This document shows, in pieces, positions 1 through 11,450 of a stretch of 64,000 nt of DNA. Origin of the DNA: Topomyia yanbarensis (taxonomy: Eukaryota > Arthropoda > Insecta > Diptera > Culicidae); assembly GCF_030247195.1 (NCBI RefSeq), contig NC_080672.1:191299810-191363809 (forward strand), written 5' to 3'. The translations under genes were made by a program, and so were the position numbers. The number at the start of each line of letters is the position of its first letter. Position 1 is the first letter of the stretch. Under the pieces are notes generated by a model. It did not search any database. It had not been told where the DNA came from and saw only the letters and a program-made list of their open reading frames with translations.

Positions 1-112
1 AATCCGAAATTCCGGTAGGAGCACCTAGGCCGCCCTGAAAAGAAGGGTGCGCCGGGCAAACCAGAACCCGAGTAGTGGGCAAACCCCTACTTACACAAGC
101 GACAATTTCAAT

Positions 113-391
113 GCCTGGTGTAGAAGGGAGGTTAATTCGGTTGAAAGAATAGCACTTTTTGATCCCCAAAAGTAGTCCTCCATAGGGATTTTCTCGATCC
201 AGACGAATTATATTAAAGTCGTGAAAGTTGAGATTTATATCGGAAGTTAATTAAGTTTCACATAATGCGAAAGCGTTACATTTTAAACTATTTAGTAAAA
301 ATTTAAAGGAATCGATTTTCGGGAGGATACTTCTGCTGTTCCACTGTAGAACAGTGATCGAATCGGTGACCTCGATCGATGACTTAGCCAT
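113..391 (-). pseudogene. I-clade LINE ORF2, endonuclease N-terminus (truncated)
   Basis: Reading the minus strand from the ATG at 389-391 gives the start of an I-element ORF2: an apurinic-like endonuclease beginning with the VLQWNSRSI type of motif. It matches the opening of ORF2 of the second I copy (52759 onward) nearly residue for residue. In I elements this protein nicks the target and carries RT and RNase H. Here a nonsense codon replaces the Trp after the CET motif. Similarity ends near 113, where unrelated sequence (1-112) begins, so RT and RNase H are absent. The fragment cannot be functional. It continues the ORF1 piece at 424-786. Confidence 0.8.
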
Positions 392-423
392 CGAAGGATA
401 CGATCGCTGCAAGGAGGGGCCAT

Positions 424-786
424 TTAGTAGTCAACTGCTTCAAAAATGTTTGCAACTATAGGGAGAAAACGTAGCAGAAGGCTTTTAAGAGGATCAATAA
501 CATTGAAAGCTGTGAAAATTAAGTCCACTATGTCAGAAAATTTCATTAGTCCGCTACTGGACTGAGTATCTATTTGAAAAAAGGGGACACTTGGGGTTTT
601 TGGTGTCCCTGGAAGTGGTGGATACTCCTTGTTAGAATTAATATTTCCAAGTCCTGGAGCAAGTAGCTTCAGCTTTAGTGCATCACTTCCGTTGGATTTA
701 TTGATTGTAGTTGGCGCACTCTGAGTGGACGACACCTTGGCACCCATACGAGGCAATTTAGGGGAGGCTAGATTTCTCCTCTTCCT
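424..786 (-). pseudogene. I-clade LINE ORF1, C-terminal part
   Basis: Minus-strand frame running into the stop at 424-426. It resembles the C-terminus of the other I-element ORF1 at 52370-52740: an SRKR basic stretch, a Pro-rich EYPPLPGTPK segment and an LMKFSDIVD helix region. ORF1 is the nucleic-acid-binding gag-like protein of the LINE RNP. Its N-terminal part lies 5.7 kb away at 6493-7293. The two halves are separated by the R1 insertion, whose 9-bp target duplication is 787-795 and 6514-6522. Confidence 0.8.
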
Positions 787-795
787 GGATTCCCC

Positions 796-817
796 TTTTT
801 TTTTTTTTTTTTTTTTT
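796..817 (-). repeat. Poly-A tail of the R1-type LINE
   Basis: Twenty-two T on the plus strand directly abut the TSD copy at 787-795. This marks the 3' end of the retrotransposed RNA. Confidence 0.9.
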
Positions 818-1057
818 ACAATGGAGAAGACCTTTATGTCCTAGCCCAGTACACGTGCTAACGGTAGGGTCCAATCTACCACACGGGGTGCACTGGGGGC
901 GTGTCGGACTCAAATGGTGACCAGCCATTAATACCGACTAAACTCCATTGGGCTCCGCCATCATTCCTCCCAGGAACTACCTCTCGGTATTACTTCTGGG
1001 GGGATGGCTGTACTGAATGTACTCATTCACTCTCACTCGCGCGATCATACATCCTGT

Positions 1058-1490
1058 ATGAGGCTTACTTGGGTGCTCTCTCAATCACACTTTGATTCAC
1101 TCTCAAACACTCCCACATGAGGCTGACTTTTGTGCTCACCTTTTACGTTCCATGCGAGGCTGACTTGTGTGCTCACCTTACTCATTCCTTGCTAGGCTTA
1201 CTTTTGTGCTCGCCCTACCCATCCATGTGAGGCTGACTTGGGTGCTCACCCTATCACCTGATTCACTCTCAATCGTGCCACTCTATTGTACCTTTGTCAC
1301 TCCCTCTGGCATCCCATGTGGGACATTTTTCTTAGGCCCCACTTCTGACATACCATGCGAGGCTGACTTTTGTGCTCACCTTTTTCATTCCTTGCTTGCT
1401 ACCAACCTGTGAGGCTGACTTTTATGCTCACCCTTAACATGCAGTGTGAGACTGACTTGGATGCTCACCCTTTCACTCCTCTGCCACGCC
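1058..1490 (-). repeat. Degenerate 36-40 bp tandem repeats in the R1 3' UTR
   Basis: A plus-strand motif close to GAGGCTGACTTNTGTGCTCA recurs about eight times (near 1060, 1120, 1157, 1193, 1229, 1360, 1410 and 1448), mostly every 36-40 bp with one longer gap. The array sits between the ORF2 stop at 1717 and the poly-A tail. Several R1-clade elements carry 3' UTR repeats; any role here, such as RT binding, is inference. Short open frames in this stretch look incidental. Confidence 0.75.
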
Positions 1491-1716
1491 ATGAGGCATC
1501 GATAGCTTAGTTCCAACATACTACGCTACGACCCTCCCGTCTTGGCATGAGGCAGTCCACTTATACGCCTATACACTCACTCTTCTATCTTGCTTCGGGG
1601 TGGCTGGGTTTACCCCTTACGCGGTTGCCATTCGCTGCGCCAACCTACCTCGGCATGAACAGACCATTCACTCTCTTATTTTGCGCTTGGCCTTTTTCGC
1701 TCCAACTAACCAATCA

Positions 1717-4692
1717 CTAGTTAGCCGTGCCCGCCGTCTGTTGCTCGGTTCGCCAGATTACCTGTAGCCTACTGGCAATCTGGATGGTAGCAGCCGAGAC
1801 AGCGTTCCACTTCTCCACCGTTTGACACATCCGCTGAATAAGGGTATCCGGGGTTGTGTCCCAGCCACAGACGTCAAGCATTGCTCTTCTTTCGACGTCG
1901 AACCGATGACATACGAACAGTATGTGCTCGGCAGTTTCATCTACACCTGGGCAGTCCGGGCAGACTGGGACCTCCGCGTGTCCGAACCTGTGGAGGTACT
2001 GACGGAAACAGCCATGGCCTGACAGGAATTGTGTCAGGTGGAAGTGAACTTCCCCATGGGGTCTTCCCACCCAGCTCGATATGCTAGGTATCAGCCGGTG
2101 GGTCTACCTACCTTTCGAGGAGTTGTCCCACTCACGCTGCCATCTGGCGACCGAGGTCACCCTGGTGCGCTCGCGGGCTCCCCTATTTCCACGTAGCTCA
2201 AAGCACTCCTCATCTTCCCGAATGACCAGCCCGACTGGCATCATGCTCGCTATCACGCAGGATGCATCGTGTGATACCGTGCGGTAGGCAGATATCACTC
2301 TGAGGCACATCACGCGGTAGGTGCTCTCCAGTTTCTGTAGGTAACTGGTTACCCTCAGTGCTCTTGACCATGACGGGCCGCCGTACCTGAGGATAGATAC
2401 GGCAACGCCTGCCAGTAACCTACGTCTACTGGCGCACACCTTTGAGCTGTTGGACATCATTCTCGATAGTGCCGCAACAGCAGTCGACGCTCTCTTGCAC
2501 GTATAGTCGACATGGCTGCCGAAGGTCAGCTTGTCGTCTATAATGACTCCGAGAGACTTCAGACTTCGCTGTGAAGTGATCGCGACTTCTCCCACATGGA
2601 TAATTGCATGTTGTGCCGACTTGCGGTTGTTGACGATAACTACCTCCGTCTTATGATGAGCGAGCTCCAGGCCTCTCGCGCTCATCCATTCCTCCACCGT
2701 GCTAATCGCGTGTTCTGCGGTTAGTTCTACCTCAGGAATTGACTCCCCGTAGACCTCCAAGGTTACGTCGTCGGCAAAGCCGACGATCTTGACCCCAGGA
2801 GGGAACTTCAGTCTCAGAACCCCGTCATACATGAGGTTCCATAGCACCGGGCCTAGGATCGAGCCCTGCGGGACTCCGGCGGTAATCGGAACCCTTTTCT
2901 GACCGGCATCGGTCTCGTATAGCAGTACGCGGTTCTGAAAGTAACTTTCCAGGATCCGGTACAGACCCACCGGTAGGCTAAGCCGGTGTAACGAGAGCGC
3001 GATGGCATCCCAGCTTGCGCTGTTGAATGCATTCTTCACGTCAAGTGTCACTAACGCACAGTATCGAATACCTCGCCTTTTTCGTTGGATCGCTATCTCG
3101 GCAGTATTTATCACTGAGTTGAGAGCGTCCACTGTGGACTTACCCTTCCGAAAGCCAAACTGGTTGCTTGACAGACCGTCCGTACCTTCCGCGTACGGGG
3201 TGAGCCTGTTGAGGATGATCCTCTCAAGCAGTTTGCCAGTCGTGTCTATCAGACAGATTGGTCTGTACGCCGATGGGTCGCCTGGCGGCTTCCCGGGCTT
3301 CGGCAACAGCACCAGTTTCTGCCTTTTCCATCTATCGGGGAAACGGCACTCGTCAAGGCATCTCTGCATAGCTAGCCTGAACATGTTCGGGTTCGCTATG
3401 ATCGCTGCCTTGAGAGCGTTGTTCGGGACTCCATCCGGCCCTGGAGCTTTGTTCATTGCTAGGGATTTAGCCACTGCGAGTAGTTCTTCGTTCGTCACTG
3501 GAGCCACCATTTCGACCGTACCCGCACTGTCTCGTAGTGCAGGTGGCCAGGGGCTTGTGGCTCGAGACGGGAAGAGTACTTCGATAATCGTTGCCAACCG
3601 GTCCGGAGACCGTTCTGGGGGTGAGGAGCCCCCTTTGGTCTTGGCCATCACAATCCGGTAGGCGTCACCCCACGGATTCGCGTTGGCACTCTCACACAGG
3701 TTGTCGAAACACGCTCTCTTGCTGCTTTTAATAGCCTTGTTAAGGGCTAATTTCGCAGCTCGAAACACTTCACGGCGGTTCTCTCTTGCATCCTCGGTGC
3801 GAGCTCTTTGCATCCTACGTCTAGCTCTGAGACAGGCTGACCGTAGAGCTGCAATCTCGGCACTCCACCAGTATACCGGGCATCTACCGTTTCTTGGCAG
3901 TGTTTTTCTCGGCATAGTGGCGTCGCACGCGCGTGATAGAACAGCTACCAGCGCATCCCCGCTTAGACTGTCGGTGTTGGCCTCCAGTCCCAGGGCCGCG
4001 GTGAAAGCTTCGCTGTCGAAGTGATTGGACTTCCACCCGCGTACCTGACAGGGATCTCCCGCCCTCGGATGCTGCACACCATAGTTGATCTTAAAGCGGA
4101 TTGCTAAATGATCACTATGGGTGTAGCCTTCGTCTACCCTCCATTCCATGCCTGGAGCCAGACTCGGGCTGGCAAAGGTCAAATCAATCCACGCCTCCAC
4201 TCCGTTTCTACGGAATGTACTAGCGGAGCCATCATTAGCTAGCACAGTATCGAGTTTCGCAAACGCTTCCATTAGCGCTTGACCCCTGCTATTTGTACAG
4301 CGGCTGCCCCACTCCACTGCCCAAGCGTTGAAGTCTCCCGCTATTACTACCGGTTTCCGGCCCACGAGGTCCGACGAGAGCCTGTCGATCATCTGGTAGA
4401 ACTGTTCTATTGGCCACCTTGGTGGGGCGTAGCAGCTGCAATAGAACACACCATTGATCTTGGCAATCGCCACACCCTCGGCGGAGGGGTGTATTACCTC
4501 TTGAACCGGGAACCTTCCCGTTGTACAGATTGCCACCATTCCAGACCCGTCCGACACCCAATTGCCGTTACCGGCAGGGATGCTGTACGGGTCTGATAAG
4601 AGGGCGACATCTGTCCTCGACTCCGAGACCGACTGCCACAGCAGCTGTTGGGCTGCTGCACAATGGTTAAGATTTAGCTGTGTGACTCTCAC
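1717..4692 (-). pseudogene. R1-clade ORF2 (endonuclease + RT) with one premature stop
   Basis: One frame of about 992 codons broken only by a TAG at 2104-2106. Residues 1-210 are the endonuclease (GDFNAW near 119-124, SDH near 193-195). RT spans roughly 400-700, with APGPDG, NQFGFRKGKST, TLDVKNAFN, AGVPQGS and the catalytic FADD near 639-642. Past the stop the same frame gives the R1-type C-terminal Cys/His region (CPDCP, AEHILFVCHRF) down to 1717. Family alignments have Trp at the stop position, so this is probably TGG to TAG. The product would nick DNA and prime reverse transcription. The frame opens with GTG overlapping the ORF1 stop as GTGA; the next Met is near residue 52, inside the endonuclease. 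Confidence 0.88.
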
Positions 4693-6161
4693 GGCTTCTT
4701 CTTATTTAACTCGCCGAAGGGACACGAAGGTCCGCCCATAGCATGTTTATGGGCTTGCTTCTTAGAGGTGCAGATAAGGCACTTATATGCCTTAGTGCAC
4801 CCCCGCTCTTTATGCCCCTCCTCGCCGCATCGACGACATAGCTTACTCCTGTCTAGGCCTTTGCATTCGTAAGCTTTATGGCCGGATTCTAGGCACCGAT
4901 AGCACCTGTCCACTGAAGGCGGCTGGGGTATACTAATAGGGCATACCGACCAGCCGATCTTCAGCTTCCCTTTCTCGGTTACCTTTTTGGCATCCGCATT
5001 GAGTAGCCTGAGGTAGGCTACTTGGGTGCCAGAGGGTCCGTCCCTCAATCGCACAGAGGCCCGCTCGATTGTGACGCCGCAGTGCTCCTTGACGGCTGCG
5101 ACGACGTCTTCTGCGGTCGCGAACTCGTCCAAGTGCTTGCACTGGAGAGTTGTTTCCGCACCTAGCGACCTGATTTGGGTGCCCTCGCCAAGGACCTCTT
5201 GAGCCAAGGCCTTATATATTGCACTTGATTGTGCGCCTCGCTTCAGCACCAGGAGCATCTCTCCCGTGTTGGTGCGTCTTACGCTACGCACATCCTGCCC
5301 AAGGGCCGAGAGGCTTTCGGCCGCCTTCATCGATTTAAGGACATCGGCGTATTTGTCCTTGTCGGTTTTTAACCACAAGGCTTCGCCTCTGTCCTTGGCC
5401 TTCCTCGCAGGCCGCGGTACCTCTGGTTTCGGTGCCGGCTTTTTCTTGGTAACCAGCGTCCAGGGGTTTGAGCCCCCCTGCCCCGGTCGTGTCGGGTTGC
5501 TGGTACCATCGCTCTCCACAGCGAGGTCACTCTCGCCCTCGCTTACCTCACCCAGGCGGCGTTTGACCTTGACGGTTGCACGCCGAGTGGTGTCGGTTTT
5601 GGCACCCTCTCCTGGCGACTTCCTAGGGCGCTTCGCATTCGATGCCGTCTTGCGATTGCCCTTTCCCTTTCCCTTCGAGGGGAACTCGGTCGCCGCTCCG
5701 ATCGACGTGGCTGCTCCATAGAAGGTAAAGGCCACTGTCTGTGAACCTCTATTAACCTTCTCTCTTTCCTCCCTATTGGAGGCCACTGTCTGGGTTTCTC
5801 TGTCGGGCCTCTCCCGACATTCCACCCTCTCAACATATGCCTGCTGTTCCTGTCTTGCGACACGAACAGCTTTCCGGAGCTCCAGAAGGCTCAACTTCAA
5901 CTCCTTGGCTATGTTCTGCTTTGCGCTAGCGAAGTCGATTATAGCGTCGAGTTGCTTCGCTACTTTGCGCATCGCAGCTATTGGCCCCTCCGATGCATTG
6001 GTAGGGGTATTGCCTACCGCTGCTGGGGGGTCACTGGTGCTTTCGAGTACAGCACTCATCGTTCCACTACTCTCCCCACGGGGGGGAGACCTCGCCAAAC
6101 CACCTCTTGCGAAGGGGTTTGGCACCTCCGTCTGTTTATTTTTATTTTTATTTTGCTCCAT
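4689..6161 (-). CDS. R1-clade ORF1, gag-like RNA-binding protein
   Basis: Intact frame of about 490 aa from ATG 6159-6161; the upstream in-frame GTG at 6173 is less likely as a start. The N-terminus is polar and charged, with a helix-prone segment near 60-115 and a basic KGKGKGNR/KRPRKS stretch near 170-190. The C-terminus has three zinc knuckles within the last 75 residues (CYRCLESGHKAYEC, CRRCGEEGHKERGC, then a CxxC-H-C variant), the usual R1-clade layout. It would coat the element RNA in the RNP and take it to chromatin. It overlaps ORF2 by 4 nt. I see no internal stop, which fits a recent insertion. Confidence 0.88.
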   Translation of the reverse strand: MEQNKNKNKQTEVPNPFARGGLARSPPRGESSGTMSAVLESTSDPPAAVGNTPTNASEGPIAAMRKVAKQLDAIIDFASAKQNIAKELKLSLLELRKAVRVARQEQQAYVERVECRERPDRETQTVASNREEREKVNRGSQTVAFTFYGAATSIGAATEFPSKGKGKGNRKTASNAKRPRKSPGEGAKTDTTRRATVKVKRRLGEVSEGESDLAVESDGTSNPTRPGQGGSNPWTLVTKKKPAPKPEVPRPARKAKDRGEALWLKTDKDKYADVLKSMKAAESLSALGQDVRSVRRTNTGEMLLVLKRGAQSSAIYKALAQEVLGEGTQIRSLGAETTLQCKHLDEFATAEDVVAAVKEHCGVTIERASVRLRDGPSGTQVAYLRLLNADAKKVTEKGKLKIGWSVCPISIPQPPSVDRCYRCLESGHKAYECKGLDRSKLCRRCGEEGHKERGCTKAYKCLICTSKKQAHKHAMGGPSCPFGELNKKKP

Positions 6162-6513
6162 GAAAATTCCCACGAGTAGCGCGAGAAATATATGTCCGCC
6201 ACGCCAGAGCTCCGCATTAGCGTGGTAAGGGACGCTTACTGTGGGGGTTGCCCAGGTACCCCACAGGCTCCGTTAACGATCGAGCATCTTTTTCACCCCC
6301 TCGATCACTCATCCCTCGGCACGGGTCGCTTCACGCCTTGGAATTGGGGTTATGCCCTACCTTGCTTTACGTGGTGATCTCGGCCCGGATCATCACAACC
6401 ATCCTCCTTTACCAGGGCTTTGGACCTGTAGCTCTGGTTCTCAATAGTTCCATGTACGTATGTTATTACAGACATGCTACTATTGAGATCCGTCATTCGC
6501 TAGCGGAGTTAGC
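6162..6513 (-). other. 5' UTR / internal promoter region of the R1-type LINE
   Basis: The 352 bp between the 5' boundary, set by the TSD at 6514-6522, and the ORF1 ATG. It is GC-richer than the flanks. LINE 5' ends usually hold an internal promoter, but I see no TATA box and assign none. Confidence 0.5.
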
Positions 6514-7293
6514 GGATTCCCCTGGGTTAACCAATGATGTTCCCTCTTGTGGGTCGTCAGATTCTTGCTCAACGCCAGCCAAAAGAGCAAAGGAATTTTC
6601 GGAAGGGACAGATGGCGAAGCATTCTGTAGCATTTCTGCATAAGTGGCTGTGTGGCCCAGTTGCTTGCAATTGCTGCAGTTCATTACCCGCGGTACAAAC
6701 AGGCGAACAGGTAGGCGAACCTTATCCAGGAGTACACAGTTGGGAAGAACAGACCCGGAGAAAGTCACCCGAATCGAGTCTGACGGAGAATAAGTTGTCT
6801 TACCACCTTCAGTTTTTGCGGAATACAATTGCTTGCATTCCAGAATCTTTACCGGTTGAAGTGAACGGTCCTTAAAGCAGCCAACCCCGTACTTCAACAG
6901 GTCTTCGCACTTCAGACCCGGTTCGGCGACGATTCCATCGATCTCCACTGCCCTACAAGGCACATACACCCTTAATTGCTTCGTAAAACGTTCGCTGCGA
7001 GCAATCTGATTTGCCTGATCGAGGTCATTTACTATAACGCGTATCTTATTAGCTCGAACACGTGTTATCTGAGCTACGGACGGGTAGTTAGCAGTCAGCT
7101 CCCATGATATTTCTAGAATATTGGGCGATTTCGTTTTGGGCCGGAAATACACCACCCAGGGTTCATTTGAACTGGCTGGGTAAGTTTTAATACGGGGAGG
7201 ACTGGGGGAATCAGGGGAGGGAGTAATTTCGGGTTTATCCGGTAAATCCATGGGAATATCATTCCCATCCAATGTTACTTCGCCCTCGGCCAT
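6493..7293 (-). pseudogene. I-clade LINE ORF1, N-terminal part
   Basis: Minus-strand frame from ATG 7291-7293. An acidic Pro/Ser-rich start is followed by a WVVYFRPK motif, an RRM-like segment and one zinc knuckle (CSNCKQLGH). It aligns with the other I copy at 51530-52330. The frame leaves the I element at 6514, and its last residues and stop at 6493 belong to the inserted R1 element. Compared with the second copy, about 58 codons holding the other Cys/His knuckles are missing in frame, the frame passing from TATY straight to AEML. The ORF1 would be impaired even without the insertion. Confidence 0.82.
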
Positions 7294-9120
7294 TTAGGCA
7301 CGAGGATAACACGTGGCGTAAACGAGAGATGAAACTTATATTCAGGGGAAAGGGAAGAAGTAGAGACCGATCGGGGGAAAGGGAAATGAAAGAAAAAAAA
7401 AATACTTAGCTTATACAGCGGCGATTCCGGCTATTCTGGTATTCACTTCACCAGCCCAGGCACCGGCGAACAAAGACTGCCTCAAACAATGGTTTGATCT
7501 TCACTGACAATATTTATTCTTATTCACTTTATGCACGGCACCAGAAAACGAACTGCTTCGATCGAGAGCTCGGAGAGTTATGTATGTGAATGATACAACT
7601 ATGCTAACCTTCTTTAGGTGCACTGAAAGTCTTTCGATGAGAAAATCACAAAACCAATTCTTGTTTTCCTATTTAGGTAAATTCAATAGAAAAATTAAAA
7701 AATGTAATTGATTTTTCTTTTAATTTTGCGAGATTCTCAAATAATCGTTAATAAAAATTGTTATTGATTTTGTTTCAAGACGCACATCATACCGGAAGAC
7801 AGCAAACTAGTGAAGATACACAGCTTACTTAAACAAATCAAAGCAGAGACAGCAGCTTTGTTTATGCACGCTGCGTATAACGGTTATGCATGGGGTAGTT
7901 GTCTCAGTTTGATTCGTTTGTTTTAGTCTGGGCCCACCCACCGGAACCAGTATACAAAAAACAGGAATTCAACTGACCTCATTATCGATTTTAACTTGTT
8001 TATAATTAAAAATATTTCAAAATAAAGAATGATTTTGTTTGGCATTTTGTTTCGATACATATATCCTACCACTGAAGGTTGAAAGTATTGTCGAAAACAG
8101 GCCCGTAGCCAGGATTTTGTTTCGGGAGGGGCTTAAGGGGTTATATACAAAGTTGGAATTCAAAGAATCGAAGAAAAAAATTATTGAATATTCTGAAAGT
8201 ACATACTTTTGAAAATATCTGTGCGAAATTTTATCCAGATCAGAGCACTAGATTTCAAACTACAGTCGTTCGCAGCGCGCTGGTTCCTCCGCGTAAGAAG
8301 TTAACGCAAAACTTTAAACGCAATTATCTCGGAATTAAGTTGTTTGAAAAGTACCGTTCCGGTGAACGTGATATCGATATTTTGAATTGTTTGTATTTGC
8401 TTTCTCGTGTACTTGAACGGTTCCTTTTTCATCCAAAAAATTTCATTCTCTGCCATGAATTTTTGTTTAAAATTTAGAACACCACAAAATTCAAATTTTT
8501 GGTAACAAGTTTTTTTTGCAGGAAAAAAAAAATTTATTGGGAACCTGATTCGTTCAAGTACACCACAATACATTTTTCTTCTATATTTTTTTTACTGTTT
8601 TGATTTTAGTTGTGTGGTGCGGCTTGAAGAGCTTTCACCGCAAACCTCTGCAAAAAAAACTCGCTACTGGGGATGGGGCATAACTCCGCTAACCCTTTTT
8701 AATTCAACTTGTTTTTTCGAACGTCGGTAGTACTACCAACGAGCTGTCTTTTGCTTTTTCAAAAAAATTTGCATAAAATGCTTAATGCTTTTAAAAAACT
8801 CACGACTTAGCAAACTTTTTCGTCACAACTTTGTATATAAAAAACTTAAAACTTGTTGTATAAATCAGTTCATTCTGGTGATTTAAGATAGCCACTGAAA
8901 ACTGAAATGTAATTTTGAAAAGTTCTTAGTGCAAACCGTTCCGAAACTAAAGCAATAGACAATATATTTTCTGATTATCTGAATAGACAATATATTTTAT
9001 TATTATCTGATACAAAAAAGCTATATTACATGGACGAACTATTGCTTTTGAATTTAATTTTTATTATTAATTTACAAGTTACAATTTTCATCGTTGGAAT
9101 TTGCAAACATCGTCTGATGG
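7294..9120. other. I-element 5' leader and unassigned AT-rich DNA
   Basis: 7294 to about 7560 is probably the 5' UTR of the minus-strand I element; its exact 5' end is not visible. From 7560 to 9120 the DNA is AT-rich with homopolymers. A GGCCCGTAGCCAGG motif at 8100-8113 resembles the end of a DNA-transposon repeat, but I find no partner end. Open frames of 90-97 codons at 8184-8573 lie on both strands of the same stretch and resemble nothing I know. Confidence 0.4.
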
Positions 9121-9129
9121 GTGCCCCTA

Positions 9130-9545
9130 TCAAGCAACTTGGAGCCAAAGAATTGAAGCTATCCAGCGATGATTACATACTATACGAGGCGTTACGTTAA
9201 TTGCCTTGAAACCATCCGCTGAACCTGCCACCATACGAAGACCGTTGTTGATTATTAGGACTACACACTTTAGCTAGCTACCTTCGCATCTAGGCTTCTT
9301 CTGGCTGAACATGATGTTCCCGATCTCCTATCACAGATTAACCTCTACGCACCAACCCATGTCCTCCGTCCTCGAACACTACAGCAGACTGAAATGCGTA
9401 ACATCAACTTCGCTACTAGCAGACCGATATTAGAAATGACCCGTCGCTTCAAGGATTATAGCGACATCTTCGACTTCGTCATTAGTTCTACACAGTTTCG
9501 TAACCGTTTATTGCCACTTTTCATTTGTCAATTCTTTTTAGTTTA
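9130..9545 (+). pseudogene. Decayed LINE ORF2 C-terminus
   Basis: Plus-strand reading across several stops gives WSQRIEAIQR, TIRGVTLIAL, then LLLAEHDVPDLLSQINLYAP, followed by a stretch ending in IFDFVISSTQFRN. This is typical of the C-terminal tail after the RT of jockey/CR1-type LINEs. At least three nonsense codons are present and no RT core remains. Clade assignment is tentative. Confidence 0.6.
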
Positions 9546-9711
9546 GTTCATGAGGACTCTGTATCAGTTGGACTTCAATTATTTTAATACAAATGCAAGA
9601 GAATATCAAAATTCGCTACAAATGTTCTGATCAGGCCGGCGATTTGTAGATACGGATAAACTATTAAACTTCGATTTTACTCAAATTTTTAATATTTTCA
9701 ATTTAAAAAAA

Positions 9712-10434
9712 GCCCGGGGCTAGTTGGCGGTTGGGGTAAGTTGGCGGAATCCCTTTTTCTCTGTTTCTATTAGACATATAGCGCTGCCTCTTCTTGTGTA
9801 CCTTAAGTTATGTGAAACCCGTTATCCAATGTGTTTTTGTTACAAAACGATTTGTTTGATGGAAGTTGTGGGTGATATTGTGTTTTCGAGCATACCAAGT
9901 AAATTTGCTAAATTTTAAATTCTTTGTGTTATATAGGGTGATGTTCAATCTATTTCCCGAATGATTACATTTTTCCATAGCGCACGAAAACAGCTATCAG
10001 TATCCGTATAGATATTACATCTATCCACAAACAAGAGTTATTTATTAGGGAGTACGAGTCAAAGTCAAAATGCTGGGGTTATTGAAACTGAAATATAATA
10101 GCAAATGTCGATTAATATACAGTTTTCTCGAAAAGACATTAAGCACGTTCCAAAAGGACTCTTGAAGTAATTGCATCTCCATTTGATTGCTTAGTTTTTG
10201 GCGTATCCCTACATATCGCCAACTTACCCCGGGGCCGGGGTAAGTTGGCGGGTTTTCCGCGTCACATATTTTTGTCTCTAAGAATGGAGACAATGCATCA
10301 AACATTTTAAAACAATCAGAGATGTTCCCAACAGTCTGCTCTTTCATGCCGCGTGTTCTATTTTGCAAGAACTATCCACATCAAAGCGGTAAAAATTGAA
10401 AACTGAAAACACCGGCAACTAGCCCCGGTCTCCC
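9712..10434. mobile_element. MITE-like element with GGGGCTAGTTG inverted ends
   Basis: The left end CCCGGGGCTAGTTGGCGGT and the reverse complement of the right end (GACCGGGGCTAGTTGCCGGT) are near-identical terminal inverted repeats about 720 bp apart. The motif GGGGTAAGTTGGCGG recurs inside at 9733 and in a 34-bp perfect palindrome at 10217-10250. The right end reads CCCCTA, like the TA-flanked MITE at 11838-12664. No transposase is visible. The left boundary is less certain. Confidence 0.65.
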
Positions 10435-11450
10435 CTAAAAGATGTACATTTTCCATATAACTGTGGTGAATGCAGCAATTTTGTGCATCATCTCCTTTGT
10501 CCTGAAGCCAACATTCATACGATAATCCCGGCCGAGATGAAATTGTTTGTCACCCGTTAGAAAATCATTCAATATCAGTGTTAATCTCCCAGCAGACGCG
10601 CTAGTACACAGAGTGCGCGCCACTCAGAAAAGCAAGCGAAAGCGTCTTTGAACTCCAGCGCCTACTCGTTCAGTGAGCGATTCACGCGACTTCAGGAGAG
10701 CCAGACATAAAGATTTCAACAGTGTATAACTTCTGAACGGATGCTTATGGACAAAAATTTTACCTTTCTTTTGAAAGTGAAACCCAGCCCTATCAGAATA
10801 ATAAATAGCATAATTACAACTTTCGCCGATAGTGAAGTTATACGGGTTCAAAACCAGGCAAAAATTAAATCAAAATCAGCTATAAGTCTTTACACAGCAT
10901 TCATAGCTACAGTGACACAATCTCATTTTCGTACACCGCTATGCGGAATGCTTATGTGCATTTTACAGGTAAAACATTAGTTTTCGAGACATTTTATTTA
11001 TGTAGAAATAGTTTGCTAGATAGCATAGGGACAAATGCTCATTTTTTCAAAAATAATCATGATTCTAAAGATAGTCAAATATACACGCAATCTCATATTC
11101 GTACAGTACACACATTTTTTCAAAAATCAATTGAAATTTCTATAACAAATATTCAATGTGATAGCTTTTGTTTGTAATTACAGTTTTCAATCGTATTGCA
11201 ATTCTGACCACTAGTTTTTGTGTGTATTCAACTTAAATTTTATCCCATTCTTCTAAATAGTAGTTTCTAAGATCATTCTCATTATAATCCGGAAAGTTTT
11301 GTGCTTTTTATCCAAATACTCCCTTTTATTTTTCTAGTTAGTTAATAAACGGGGTCCGCAGTGGAGAATCCATAACATTTAAACAATTATAAATTTACTC
11401 TAAACGTTTTTTGTACGCATTATGCTTTAGGTTGATCGAATTTACAATAT
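10435..11450. other. Unassigned AT-rich interval
   Basis: Between the MITE and BEL A. I see only short overlapping frames on both strands and a repeated phrase (CAATCTCAT-TTCGTACA at 10918 and 11088). No gene or clear transposon end is recognisable. Confidence 0.4.

Larger units (their letters stand above)
796..6513 (-). mobile_element. Full-length R1-clade non-LTR retrotransposon
   Basis: A 5718-bp unit flanked by perfect 9-bp direct repeats GGATTCCCC at 787-795 and 6514-6522. It ends in a 22-nt poly-T (796-817), which is the poly-A tail of a minus-strand element. Order 5' to 3': a roughly 350-bp 5' UTR, ORF1 with CCHC knuckles, ORF2 with endonuclease, RT and a C-terminal Cys/His motif, a roughly 900-bp repeat-rich 3' UTR, then poly-A. 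R1 clade is assigned from the GDFNAW endonuclease motif, the FADD RT box, the HFHLTQFLSGHG C-terminal motif and lack of RNase H. It sits inside an I-element ORF1, not in 28S rDNA, so it is not acting as a site-specific rDNA element here. Confidence 0.9.

Noticed and set aside
1..112. A histone-like hairpin near 30-60
   Set aside because: CCCT...AGGG can pair, but the loop and flanks do not fit the 16-nt histone consensus, and no histone sequence is nearby.
901..1412. Small plus-strand frames near the R1 3' end
   Set aside because: They lie in the repeat-rich 3' UTR of a minus-strand LINE and encode only repeat-derived peptides.
3002..4596. Plus-strand frames of 105-219 codons opposite R1 ORF2
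   Set aside because: Antisense shadows of the RT and endonuclease frame; composition reflects the coding strand.
8184..8573. Host gene of about 90-97 codons
   Set aside because: Frames overlap on both strands in AT-rich DNA, with no recognisable motif, start context or splice signals.
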